Below are positions 8,434 through 16,362 of a stretch of DNA of 25,628 bases, piece by piece (position 1 is the first letter of the stretch; every line of letters starts with the position of its first letter). The stretch spans positions 1 to 25,628 of the forward strand of contig JBGSIF010000272.1 of assembly GCA_041742635.1 (NCBI GenBank), in the 5' to 3' direction. The notes below the pieces were generated by a model. That model was not told the origin of the DNA and did no database searches. It saw nothing but the letters and a program-made list of their open reading frames with translations. This stretch comes from JTS-AC122 sp041742635 (GTDB lineage Bacteria > Planctomycetota > Phycisphaerae > Phycisphaerales > UBA1924). The translations under genes and the position numbers were made by a program.

Positions 8434-8439
8434 CCGGCT

Positions 8440-9702
8440 GTGAGGACAGGTGAACAAGCATCGTCAAGCAAGCGGCGAACGAATCAATGCCTCGGGCGTC
8501 GTGTTGGGATCATCGCCGCTGCAGTATCGGCTTGGGTGCCGGTCATGGCGCAGCCTGCCGGGAACGACACGGGTGGAGCCGCGAAGGGCCAATCGGGTGT
8601 CACGAACCGAGAATCCAAGGCAGCGGAATACGCCACGGCAGTGGCGAAACTGAACTCGCCGGTAGCGATGGAGCGAGAAGAGGCGCAGAGCCTACTCGCT
8701 AACGATCCGGCGTTCAGTCTGCGAGATATTGAAGGCACGCTGCGACAAGAAACTCTCACGGGTGAGCAGCGGTATCGGCTGATCGACGCGGCGAAGGGAC
8801 GATACTTCGGCACGACGCGGGCCGCGATGGGCGTGCAGTTCTCGCGGCTTCCGATCCCCGAACGTGTTGTGCTGGAAAAAACCTATCCGCAGTTCCCGTC
8901 GTACAAGTCCCTCAAGGAAGGGGATATGATCATCGAGGTGGAGGGAGAAAAACTCCGCTCGCGCGACGCGTGGAACCGGCTCGGGGCGCACATCGTGTCC
9001 AAGGATCCGGGGGAGAAACTGTCGGTGGTGGTGAGACGCGGGGAAGAAAAAATCGCGGTGGAAGTGGAACTGGGGAGTTACCGGGATTTGCCGGGGCAGA
9101 ACTCGATCGACATGCTGAAGCTGGAGCGTGGGTGGGAACTGCGCAGTGCGTCGTACCGGCCGGTCGCGGGCACCGCGGTCATCGCAACCGGTATCCCGGC
9201 GGGCAAGTGGGAAGCGGGCATCGAGAGCGTGGCGGATCAGAAGCGGATGCGGATCAAGATGCAGATGCCAACGGTGTACCGCCCGCGGTTGATCGCCGGC
9301 GGCGAAGCACGCGGGGGCGAGATCGACGACGCCGAGCAGGCCGAACTCTGGAACCGGTTCAACAACGGGCGCGTGAACGCCATCGATCAGCGCCAGTTGA
9401 GGAACATGCAGCAGATGGGGATGATGGGCGTGCAGGACTTCGGGTCGATGGTGACAATGACGATCCAGCAGGAAATTACTGGGTTGGAGCAGGTACGCGA
9501 CCAACTCAAGGCGGCCAAGCAGCGCGACGAGATGCCGGGGAATCGCGCCCCGGACCAACGGCTCGCCGAGTGGGGCGCGGAGAACAGCGGGCGCGAGAAG
9601 ATGCTGGTGCTGATCGAACAATCAATTGTGGCCCTGAAGGCCGAAGCGGCGGAGATGACTACGCCGGATGCGCCGACGGGGCGTCCGCAGGTACAGCCGT
9701 AG
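8440..9702 (+). CDS. Exported PDZ-domain protein without a visible protease domain
   Basis: 420 residues from GTG. Residues 1-21 are basic, 22-37 hydrophobic (VGIIAAAVSAWVPVMA), with probable cleavage after Ala37, so the protein is exported. A PDZ-like region spans about 130-210, with 'SLKEGDMIIEVEGEKLRSRDAW' and then 'GEKLSVVVRRGEEKIAVEVELG', as in HtrA-type PDZ domains. No serine-protease motif precedes it. The N-terminal mature region 'ATAVAKLNSPVAMEREEAQSLL' is helical and resembles short HEAT-like repeats. The second half is acidic and glutamine/methionine-rich and probably coiled (residues about 330-410). A scaffold or substrate-binding role in the periplasm is inferred. It lies 68 bp after the kinase gene and 130 bp before the isoaspartyl peptidase gene. 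Confidence 0.75.
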   Translation: MRTGEQASSSKRRTNQCLGRRVGIIAAAVSAWVPVMAQPAGNDTGGAAKGQSGVTNRESKAAEYATAVAKLNSPVAMEREEAQSLLANDPAFSLRDIEGTLRQETLTGEQRYRLIDAAKGRYFGTTRAAMGVQFSRLPIPERVVLEKTYPQFPSYKSLKEGDMIIEVEGEKLRSRDAWNRLGAHIVSKDPGEKLSVVVRRGEEKIAVEVELGSYRDLPGQNSIDMLKLERGWELRSASYRPVAGTAVIATGIPAGKWEAGIESVADQKRMRIKMQMPTVYRPRLIAGGEARGGEIDDAEQAELWNRFNNGRVNAIDQRQLRNMQQMGMMGVQDFGSMVTMTIQQEITGLEQVRDQLKAAKQRDEMPGNRAPDQRLAEWGAENSGREKMLVLIEQSIVALKAEAAEMTTPDAPTGRPQVQP

Positions 9703-9794
9703 CCGAATCGATGATTCGGGCATGATCAGGGCGTACCGCGAGGGTACGCTCCTGTTCGTATTGTCTGCCCGCGGCATCATCGCGGCGGCTTTGG

Positions 9795-9825
9795 TACACT
9801 GCATCCGTGGACACAATACGGAGAG
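9795..9825 (+). promoter_or_regulatory. Candidate extended -10 and ribosome binding site before the isoaspartyl peptidase gene
   Basis: TGG-TACACT (9792-9800) resembles an extended -10 box. GGAGAG (9820-9825) lies 7 bp before the ATG at 9833. Together they suggest that the peptidase/cyanophycinase pair has its own promoter with a leader of about 25 bases. No -35 box at normal spacing is visible. Confidence 0.4.
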
Positions 9826-9832
9826 ATCAACG

Positions 9833-10855
9833 ATGAAGAACCAGTTCGTGGCGTTCTGCGCCCTGATGGTGTCGGTGTGTGCCGGGTGTGCTCAGACCGC
9901 ACGAACGCACCCATCGCCGGGGGCAGACGTCGAAAGCACTCAAATGGAATACGCCATTGCCATCCACGGCGGCGCAGGAGTCATCGAGCGCAACGCACTC
10001 AAAGCAGACCGGGAGGGGTACACCGCGTCGCTGGAGCGTGCGCTGCGCGAAGGCCGCGATCGGCTGGCGCGAGGGGACGCCGCGCTGGATGTCGTTGAAG
10101 CCGTCGTGCGTCTGCTGGAGGACGACGAGCGATTCAACGCGGGCAAAGGTGCGGTGTTCACGGCGGATGGAATCCACGAACTCGATGCATCCATCATGGA
10201 TGGACGCACACTCGCGTGCGGTGCGGTCGCGGGCGTTCGGACAGTGAAGAATCCGATCTCGTTGGCGCGCCTCGTCATGGAGCGCACGCCGCATGTGATG
10301 CTTGCCGCGGGCGGTGCGGAGGAGTTCGCGGGGCAGATGGGTGTGGAGCGGGTGGATCCGTCGTACTTTGACACGCCGCGGCGCCGTGAGTCGCTGGAGC
10401 AGTGGCGTCGAGAGCAGGAGGAGAAGAACGCATGGGAACCGAAGTCGCGCGGGACCGTGGGGTGCGTCGCGCTGGATCGTCATGGAAACCTGGCCGCGGC
10501 GACCTCGACAGGTGGGATGACGGGCAAACGTTTCGGACGTGTGGGTGATTCTCCGGTGATCGGGGCCGGCACGTACGCGAGCAACGCAACATGTGCGGTG
10601 TCTTGTACCGGCACCGGGGAAGAGTTCATCCGTCACGCCGCCGCTTTTCAGGTGTCGGCAATTATGCAGTACATCGGGGCGGACGTGGAACGAGCAGCCC
10701 GGACAGTGATCTTCGAGCGATTGAAAGCGGACGATGGCGGGCTGATCGCGGTCAGCCGCACGGGTCAGATAGCGATGCCGTATAGCACGCTGGGGATGTT
10801 CCGTGGGGCGGCGGACTCGGGTGGTCGGTTCGATGTCGCAATCTGGGAGAAGTAA
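9833..10855 (+). CDS. iaaA: Lipoprotein isoaspartyl peptidase / type III (plant-type) asparaginase
   Basis: 340 residues. A lipoprotein signal peptide occupies residues 1-18 with the lipid-acceptor Cys19 in VCAGC. The enzyme domain starts at 'YAIAIHGGAG' (40-49), the family opening. Thr208 in GTVGCVALD is the N-terminal nucleophile exposed when the precursor cuts itself into two chains. 'AAATSTGGMTGKRFGRVGDSP' and 'GAGTYASN' (substrate pocket) follow. The charged stretch at about 181-205 is the usual linker before the cut site. The family hydrolyses beta-aspartyl dipeptides, including beta-Asp-Arg from cyanophycin, and also L-asparagine. The gene overlaps the cyanophycinase gene by one base (TAATG), which strongly links the two activities. 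Most relatives are cytoplasmic, so the lipid anchor is notable. Confidence 0.92.
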   Translation: MKNQFVAFCALMVSVCAGCAQTARTHPSPGADVESTQMEYAIAIHGGAGVIERNALKADREGYTASLERALREGRDRLARGDAALDVVEAVVRLLEDDERFNAGKGAVFTADGIHELDASIMDGRTLACGAVAGVRTVKNPISLARLVMERTPHVMLAAGGAEEFAGQMGVERVDPSYFDTPRRRESLEQWRREQEEKNAWEPKSRGTVGCVALDRHGNLAAATSTGGMTGKRFGRVGDSPVIGAGTYASNATCAVSCTGTGEEFIRHAAAFQVSAIMQYIGADVERAARTVIFERLKADDGGLIAVSRTGQIAMPYSTLGMFRGAADSGGRFDVAIWEK

Positions 10856-12039
10856 TGCGAACGCTGCTTTCGATCGTCCTGATGAGCGTGCTGGCGTGTG
10901 CGATCGGCGGGTGCGCTTCGGCCGACAGTGATGCACGGGGGTACCTCGTCATCGCCGGCGGAGCGGTCGAGGAGGACAGCCGCGAGGTCTATTCGGCATT
11001 TATTGCGCGACTGCCCACCGACGCAGTGATCGGTGTATTACCGACCGCGAGCGGGGTGCCCGAAACCAGTGGGGCATCGGCGGCGGCGACGCTCCGCATG
11101 TACGCAGGCACGCGCGACGTGCGGATCATCGACCTCACCACGAAGAACCCGCAGGATGCGTCGAACCCCGATGTTGTGAATCAGATCGATGCGTGCCAAG
11201 GCTTATGGTTCACCGGCGGGGATCAAAAGCGGATTGTGTCGGTGTTCCGCCCCGTCGTGAGTGTGGCCGGGGGGCCAGGCGGGGCAGGGGGGACGGTGGA
11301 TACGCCGGCGTATCACGCGGCGCGGCGCGTCCTGCAGCGCGGGGGTGCGATCGGCGGCACGTCGGCCGGCGCGGCGATGATGTCGGAATCGATGATCCTC
11401 GGCGGGCGAAGCGAAGACGCTTTGCTCGGCCTGACCCGCGAGAACTCCGAAGAAACCAGTTTCAGCGTCGGCCCCGGCATGGCGTTCCTTCCCTTCGGCA
11501 TGACCGATCAGCATTTTCTGCGGCGCGGTCGGCTGGGCCGGCTGGTGGTCGCGCTCGAAATGACCGGAAAGGGGCCGGGGTTCGGCGTTGAAGAGAACTG
11601 TGCCGTCGGCGTCGATCTGACCAGCGGTTCGATGGAGGTACTGGGGCCGGGTGCGGCGATGGTTGTGGTGGATATCTCCGGGGTCACGCGCGACGGGGAT
11701 ACGCGACGTGGAGTGCGGGTGTCACTGCTGCATTCGGGGGATCAAATACATGGGAAGTCAGGAACCGTGCGGGCCGCAGGAACCGCGGTTGCAAGTGCTT
11801 ACGCTGGCGGAACGGCGAGTGTGGCGTCGGAAGCAGTTGGAAGCGAGAACGATGCGTGGTCCAGAGGGGCCGTGGTGCGGGCGCTCGCTCAACTCGCCCG
11901 AGAGCCACAGACGCCGGTGGTGCTGAAGTCACCCTCTTTCGACGTACGCTTCAGTTCCGATCGGCGAACCGCGTTTTACTCTGTCGCCGGCGGGGAGCCA
12001 ACCGTCGTTGACGCACTCTTAGACATCGTGCGACGTTGA
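10855..12039 (+). CDS. cphB: Lipoprotein cyanophycinase (peptidase family S51)
   Basis: 394 residues. The signal peptide ends at Cys20 in IGGC, so lipidation is likely. 'YLVIAGGAVEE' and 'IGVLPTASG' open the S51 domain, 'LWFTGGDQKR' (117-126) matches the conserved glycine-rich turn, and 'GGTSAGAAMM' (167-176) carries the nucleophile Ser170. His220 in TDQHF and Glu247 in GFGVEENCAV fit the remaining triad positions by eye. Cyanophycinases release beta-Asp-Arg dipeptides from cyanophycin (multi-L-arginyl-poly-L-aspartate). The protein has a glycine-rich insert (138-147) and about 100 C-terminal residues beyond the compact intracellular enzymes. Its ATG overlaps the stop codon of the isoaspartyl peptidase gene, whose product would process the dipeptide. 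Another S51 specificity is possible, but the neighbour supports cyanophycin. Confidence 0.87.
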   Translation: MRTLLSIVLMSVLACAIGGCASADSDARGYLVIAGGAVEEDSREVYSAFIARLPTDAVIGVLPTASGVPETSGASAAATLRMYAGTRDVRIIDLTTKNPQDASNPDVVNQIDACQGLWFTGGDQKRIVSVFRPVVSVAGGPGGAGGTVDTPAYHAARRVLQRGGAIGGTSAGAAMMSESMILGGRSEDALLGLTRENSEETSFSVGPGMAFLPFGMTDQHFLRRGRLGRLVVALEMTGKGPGFGVEENCAVGVDLTSGSMEVLGPGAAMVVVDISGVTRDGDTRRGVRVSLLHSGDQIHGKSGTVRAAGTAVASAYAGGTASVASEAVGSENDAWSRGAVVRALAQLAREPQTPVVLKSPSFDVRFSSDRRTAFYSVAGGEPTVVDALLDIVRR

Positions 12040-12091
12040 ACGTCGAACACGACCGCACGCTGAATGAACGGCTGGCGCGTAACCTTGTACG

Positions 12092-13270
12092 ATGACGCCG
12101 CTATCCCGGTCCATTCCTGACTCGGCATTAATCCTCGGGATCGAGAGTTCGTGCGACGAGACCGCGGCGGCGGTTGTGCGGTGCGACTCGTCGGGCACGT
12201 ATGTGCTCAGCAACATCATCGCGTCGCAGAACGAACTGCACGAGGAGTACCGCGGGGTGGTGCCGGAGATCGCCAGCCGGGCGCACGCGGAGCGGTTACT
12301 GCCCGTCGTCCGACAAGCGATCCAAGACGCACGCATCTCGCTGCACCAGATCAGCGCGGTCGCGGTGGGGAATCGTCCCGGGCTTATCGGCTGCCTACTC
12401 GTCGGCGTGAGCGGGGCCAAGGCGCTCGCATGGGCGCTCGGCGTCCCGTTTATCGGGATCGATCATGTACAGGCTCATCTCTACGCCCCGTGTCTGCGTG
12501 AGCCGCGGCGGGGCACAGGCTCGGCGGGCGAGGGCTTCGTGCGGCCACGGTTCCCGGCGATCGGATTGGTCGTGAGCGGCGGCCATACGGCGCTGTATCG
12601 GTGCGACTCTCCGACACGGCTGCGCCGGATCGGCTCCACGATCGACGACGCGGTCGGCGAGGCGTATGACAAGGCCGCCTCCATACTCGGGTTGGGATTC
12701 CCGGGCGGACCCGCACTGGATCGGCTGGCACAGACTGGTAATCCGGTCGCCATGCAGTTGCCCATCAGCCGACTCGGTGCCGAATCGCTCGATTTTTCAT
12801 TCTCGGGCCTCAAAACCTCGCTGCTCTACGCGGCGAAGGGAGTGCCGGTGCATCCGTCGCGTGCGGGGAAACCGCTGGGAACGCCCGGCGCGGGGCCGAC
12901 GACGGGGCTGGCCGTCCCGGCGTCGGGACTTTCTCATGCGGACCTCGCGGCGAGTTTCCAAAGCGCGGCGATGCAGGCGGTGATGATCAAAGTACGGCGC
13001 GCCTTGGAGCAGAACCCAGACTGCCGCACGCTGTTCGTCGGGGGCGGTGTGAGCGCGAACTCACGACTGCGTGAAGAACTCGTGCGGCTTGGGTCGAAGC
13101 CGAGGACGGACTCCAGAGAGTTCGATGTGCGCATCCCGCCGATGGCGTACTGCCTCGACAACGCGGCGATGATCGCCGGCCTCGCGTGGCACGTCCTCAT
13201 CGAGCGTAATTGGGCAGGGGATGATCTCTCGATGTCTGCGCAGCCGATGAGCGGTATTGAGCAGACGTGA
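12092..13270 (+). CDS. tsaD: tRNA threonylcarbamoyladenosine synthase subunit TsaD
   Basis: 392 residues, longer than the usual roughly 340. 'LILGIESSCDETAAAVV' (13-29) is the family opening. HVQAH gives metal ligands His125 and His129, and 'CLDNAAMIA' gives Asp356. 'LVVSGGHTALY' (159-169), 'DDAVGEAYDKAAS' and 'GFPGGPALDRLA' are also diagnostic. With TsaB and TsaE it transfers the threonylcarbamoyl group onto A37 of ANN-reading tRNAs in the cytoplasm. Extra length comes from a glycine/proline-rich loop at about 250-280 and a short arginine-rich one at about 136-150. The start is the first ATG, 52 bp after the cyanophycinase stop, and there is no clear ribosome binding site. Confidence 0.96.
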   Translation: MTPLSRSIPDSALILGIESSCDETAAAVVRCDSSGTYVLSNIIASQNELHEEYRGVVPEIASRAHAERLLPVVRQAIQDARISLHQISAVAVGNRPGLIGCLLVGVSGAKALAWALGVPFIGIDHVQAHLYAPCLREPRRGTGSAGEGFVRPRFPAIGLVVSGGHTALYRCDSPTRLRRIGSTIDDAVGEAYDKAASILGLGFPGGPALDRLAQTGNPVAMQLPISRLGAESLDFSFSGLKTSLLYAAKGVPVHPSRAGKPLGTPGAGPTTGLAVPASGLSHADLAASFQSAAMQAVMIKVRRALEQNPDCRTLFVGGGVSANSRLREELVRLGSKPRTDSREFDVRIPPMAYCLDNAAMIAGLAWHVLIERNWAGDDLSMSAQPMSGIEQT

Positions 13271-13273
13271 CAG

Positions 13274-13303
13274 CACTGGGGGATCGCTACTGCAATTCCA
13301 GTG
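13274..13303 (+). terminator. Inverted repeat just after tsaD, possible terminator
   Basis: CACTGG (13274-13279) pairs with CCAGTG (13298-13303) across an 18-base loop, starting 3 bp after the tsaD stop. There is no run of T after it, so intrinsic termination is doubtful. The rest of the 234-bp spacer shows nothing I can name apart from a possible TCGACA-N18-TACGAT promoter (13456-13485) before the next gene. Confidence 0.3.
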
Positions 13304-13504
13304 AGAACAAGCCGAACGCCATGGATCGGATGTGTCATGTGCCGAAAAGAGTTGACTTCTCGTCGATTCGAGTCAGCGAAGCAATATGGTCGGACTCTCC
13401 GACGTGCGTCCGAGAAACTAGAAAGTGCGGTCGCGTGTAACGCGCTCGTAGTGGTTCGACACAGATGTACCGAACAGGCTACGATGGCCGGCTGAACTCG
13501 CTGC

Positions 13505-14488
13505 ATGTGCACCGTCTCGATCATCCCCTTCCTCGCATCTGCCAACGTCGCCGCGGCTCATTTTTCGCACGCCTCGAACGGGACTGCGAACTGGCCGGGA
13601 TTGATCGCGTCGAACGCTGGGACGGGACGACCGATCGGGTTCAGGCTGGTGACCAATCGTGATGAACTTCGTAGCAGACCGCCCGCGGTTGATCCACGGT
13701 GGCACGACTTCACCCCAGATCCTGCCAACGGGACATCATCGCTCCCAAATAGGGAAAGGGCGATCTATCCGATTGATCCCGCCGGAGGCGGAACGTGGAT
13801 CGGTGGGTCCACTTCCGGGCTGGTGCTGTGCATTCTGAACGGCAATCCGATCCCAGCACCCGTCCTGCCCCCACGGGAACAGTTGCTCTCTCGCGGGGTG
13901 ATCATTCCTCGGCTGTTTTCGCTCGCAGGGGCGTCGCGGTCGCTGACGGAGGTCTTTCGGCGGCTGGATGTCTTTGATCTGATGCGATTCGCGCCGTTCC
14001 GGCTCATCGCGGTCGCGCCCAGTAACGACCCGTGTCAGCAGGGTTTCGCCGCGGTGGAAGCGTCGTGGAACCGGAGCGAACTGGTGCTACGAGAGCACGC
14101 GCCCGGACCGGCGTGCTTTGTCAGCAGCGGGCTGGGCGATCCGCTGGTGAAGCCCAGGATCGCACTGTTCAACCGAATGGTGCGAGCGGCGCGCGGCCCG
14201 TTGACCGAACTGGCCGCCGAACAGGATCGTTTCCATCGACATACTTGGGCCGATCGGGCCGAGATCAGTGTGCTCATGCACCGGCGCGAAGCCCGGACGG
14301 TGTCGATCACCAGCGTTGAAGTGGTCCCCAGTGCCGAAGCCGGTCACGCGGACTTTGATTTATCACTTGAGTATGAACCGATCGCAGATCGACCCGCGTC
14401 GCACGCGGCCGCCGCACTTTCGGTGCCCGCGTCGCTCCCCAAGTGCAGGGTCACGGTGCCCGCACGCGCGATACGGCAGGCGCAGTAA
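13505..14488 (+). CDS. TANGO2/NRDE-family protein
   Basis: 327 residues beginning MCTVSI. Cys2 would become N-terminal once Met is removed, as in Ntn-type hydrolases. 'RLVTNRDELRSRPPA' contains the NRDE motif (51-54) that names the family, and 'GGGTWIGGSTSGLVLCILN' matches the conserved segment that follows. The eukaryotic homologue TANGO2 is linked to haem and lipid handling; the biochemical role of bacterial members is unknown. There is no signal peptide, so it is probably cytoplasmic. A proline/alanine-rich C-terminal tail (about 295-327) is probably flexible. Its stop faces the convergent universal stress protein gene across 53 bp. Confidence 0.85.
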   Translation: MCTVSIIPFLASANVAAAHFSHASNGTANWPGLIASNAGTGRPIGFRLVTNRDELRSRPPAVDPRWHDFTPDPANGTSSLPNRERAIYPIDPAGGGTWIGGSTSGLVLCILNGNPIPAPVLPPREQLLSRGVIIPRLFSLAGASRSLTEVFRRLDVFDLMRFAPFRLIAVAPSNDPCQQGFAAVEASWNRSELVLREHAPGPACFVSSGLGDPLVKPRIALFNRMVRAARGPLTELAAEQDRFHRHTWADRAEISVLMHRREARTVSITSVEVVPSAEAGHADFDLSLEYEPIADRPASHAAAALSVPASLPKCRVTVPARAIRQAQ

Positions 14489-14541
14489 TCACCGTTCAGA
14501 CTCGGCGTCGAGATACGCCACCCCAACACCGGCAACGACGT

Positions 14542-15402
14542 TCAGTCTTCCGTCTTGACCTGCCTCGGAACCAGCACCACAGGTGCCCTGAGGTGCGTGA
14601 GGACGTGGTTGGTGGTGCCGCCACCCGCGGCGAACAAGTCTTTGAACCACGTATCGGCGTAGGCTCCCATGACGAGCAGGGCGTATGGATCCGCGCCCGC
14701 CGTTCGCTCGATGAGTTCGGCTTCGGATCCCAACGCTCGGCTGAGCGTCATCACCTGTGCATCTTTGGCGAGTTGCTGAGACCACTCGATGGCTTCTTCG
14801 AGCGAGAGTTCGTCCCGCGGGACAGCCAGGATCGAGAGCGGCCAACCGGACTGCCGGGCGAGGTTACGGGCGAAAATCGTCGCTCGTGTCGAAGGGATGG
14901 TTCCGTCGTAAGCAGTCAGCACGCGGTTGATCGGAGATAGTGGGCCGCTCACGACCAATACCGGGCACGGTGCCGAAGTAACGAGCGAGCGGGTGGTTGA
15001 ACCAATCCCAGTTCGCCGGAAGCGTCCCGTCAGCCCCAATGCGATCACGTCGGTGGGACGTGAGATGCCGACCAGCACATCGATCAGCACGCCACGCGTG
15101 ATGCTCTGGGTGTAGAGCACTTCCATCGACTCACACGAGTCGTCGAGTTCTTCCAGCAACCCCTCGGCTTGCTTCCGCAGCGCGGGCTCGTCCGGCAGGT
15201 CCGCTGGAGACAGGATCACCGGCGGCATCAGCGGGTCGGCGATCATCGCCGGATCCGCGAGTAGCGCAGCATCTATCGACGGTTCGAGGACATGCACCGC
15301 GTGGATCTCAGCTCGGAGTTGCTTGGCCAGCATCGCCGCGTAGGCGAACGCCTCGCGCGCCAGCGGCGATCCGTCATATGCCACAACAAAGCGTTTGACC
15401 AT
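14542..15402 (-). CDS. Tandem-domain universal stress protein
   Basis: 286 residues with two UspA folds. The first starts 'KRFVVAYDGSPLAREAFAYAA' and ends with 'GLTGRFRRTGIGSTTRSL' and 'APCPVLVVSG' near residue 155. The second starts 'NRVLTAYDGTIPSTRATIFA' and ends with 'MGAYADTWFKDLFAAGGGTT' and 'APVVLVPR'. The Gly-x2-Gly...Gly-Ser/Thr pattern in the first repeat suggests ATP binding, with a slightly short spacer. The second repeat lacks the first glycine pair in standard form and may not bind nucleotide. Such proteins act in cytoplasmic stress adaptation. GGAG (complement of 15410-15413) lies 7 bp before the ATG. The gene is divergent from thpR. Confidence 0.93.
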   Translation of the reverse strand: MVKRFVVAYDGSPLAREAFAYAAMLAKQLRAEIHAVHVLEPSIDAALLADPAMIADPLMPPVILSPADLPDEPALRKQAEGLLEELDDSCESMEVLYTQSITRGVLIDVLVGISRPTDVIALGLTGRFRRTGIGSTTRSLVTSAPCPVLVVSGPLSPINRVLTAYDGTIPSTRATIFARNLARQSGWPLSILAVPRDELSLEEAIEWSQQLAKDAQVMTLSRALGSEAELIERTAGADPYALLVMGAYADTWFKDLFAAGGGTTNHVLTHLRAPVVLVPRQVKTED

Positions 15403-15543
15403 CGCTAGGCTCCATCCAACTCAGACCAAGGATCGACTCTGTGTTCGGCTCTAAGAATCGCCTACGGCGGACTTGTCCCATTCCTGTACACCACGGGATC
15501 CAAACCCAGATCCGAACATAGACGATCGTACAGTCTGTTATTG

Positions 15544-15549
15544 TAGGAG
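15544..15549 (+). promoter_or_regulatory. Ribosome binding site selecting a GTG start for thpR
   Basis: TAGGAG lies 6 bp before GTG at 15556. The first later ATG is inside the conserved fold, so GTG is the likely start. Confidence 0.7.
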
Positions 15550-15555
15550 TTCGCT

Positions 15556-16122
15556 GTGCTCCAGCGGCAACCAGGGATTCACAGGCTCTTTGTCGGCGCG
15601 TACCCCGCGCTGGACTCTACCGACCGAATGCTGGCGTGCTTGAATTTGTTCTCGCTGGGTGCGCATGTTCGCACGAAGCCGGAACACCTGCACGTCACGC
15701 TCCAGTTTATTGGGGATACGGCCCCGCGCCGTGCCGAGGAAGTACTTGAATCCGTGAGACGATCGGCTGCGGGCATCGCACCTTTCGAGTTGCAGCCCAC
15801 ACGAGTGCGAACACTACCCGAGATCGGGCCGCCCCGACTCGTGGCACTCGAAACTTCCTCGCCGGGTGCGGTCATCGAACTGCATCGTCGCCTCGCGCAC
15901 CGATTGGCAAAGCAGACCCGGAATCCCGACCCTACGAACGACCCCAGTTTTCGCCCGCACCTGACGCTCTGCCGGTTCGAGCACGAAGCCCGACCGGATC
16001 CGATCGACACGTCAATCGAACTGCCACCGTTCAAAGTCGCCTCTGTCAGGGTGATGAAGAGTCTGCTTCGGCCGGGCGGGGCGACGCACGAACTGGTGGA
16101 AGAGGTCCGATTGAGTGGTTGA
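15556..16122 (+). CDS. thpR: RNA 2',3'-cyclic phosphodiesterase (2'-5' RNA ligase family)
   Basis: 188 residues from GTG, the usual family size. The two HxT motifs that define the 2H phosphoesterase active site are present: His46-Val-Thr48 in 'EHLHVTLQFIG' and His135-Leu-Thr137 in 'FRPHLTLCRF'. The N-terminus 'HRLFVGAYP' replaces the more common RxFxAI start. Family members hydrolyse 2',3'-cyclic phosphate ends and can ligate tRNA halves through 2'-5' bonds in vitro. It should be cytoplasmic and monomeric. It is divergent from the universal stress protein gene, with a 153-bp spacer, and is followed by bipA after 240 bp. Confidence 0.92.
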   Translation: MLQRQPGIHRLFVGAYPALDSTDRMLACLNLFSLGAHVRTKPEHLHVTLQFIGDTAPRRAEEVLESVRRSAAGIAPFELQPTRVRTLPEIGPPRLVALETSSPGAVIELHRRLAHRLAKQTRNPDPTNDPSFRPHLTLCRFEHEARPDPIDTSIELPPFKVASVRVMKSLLRPGGATHELVEEVRLSG

Positions 16123-16245
16123 CTACCAATTTCGCCAGTGTCCGATAACAAAACCATGTCGTGCGATAGAATGCAGATCGGCCTGGGTCTATTTCACCTC
16201 AGGCTCACTGCGCGATCTTTGCATACGCAGCGGTATCGATCGACC

Positions 16246-16251
16246 TACACT
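16246..16251 (+). promoter_or_regulatory. Candidate -10 hexamer TACACT upstream of bipA
   Basis: TACACT lies 111 bp before the bipA ATG, with TTGCAT (16219-16224) 21 bp upstream, a longer than normal spacing. The call depends on recurrence of the hexamer at other genes. The rest of the 240-bp spacer shows no structure that I can name. Confidence 0.25.
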
Positions 16252-16362
16252 ACACCGCTCGTATTCAACAAACCCGGTCCGAACAAACACAGTTTGAAGT
16301 GCTTACGCTCGCCGGTGCCTCTACCGCGGCGAACCGACGCACCCCCGTTCATCCCCATCACC

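Noticed and set aside
8692..9621. 309-codon minus-strand open frame opposite the PDZ protein gene
   Set aside because: No start signal or domain; histidine- and proline-rich composition is typical of an antisense shadow.
9827..10936. 369-codon minus-strand open frame opposite the isoaspartyl peptidase gene
   Set aside because: Antisense shadow of a clear enzyme gene, with no recognisable motif.
16138..16362. Open in-frame extension of 75 codons upstream of bipA
   Set aside because: It has no similarity to BipA proteins, contains mixed low-complexity residues, and the G domain is already complete from 16363.
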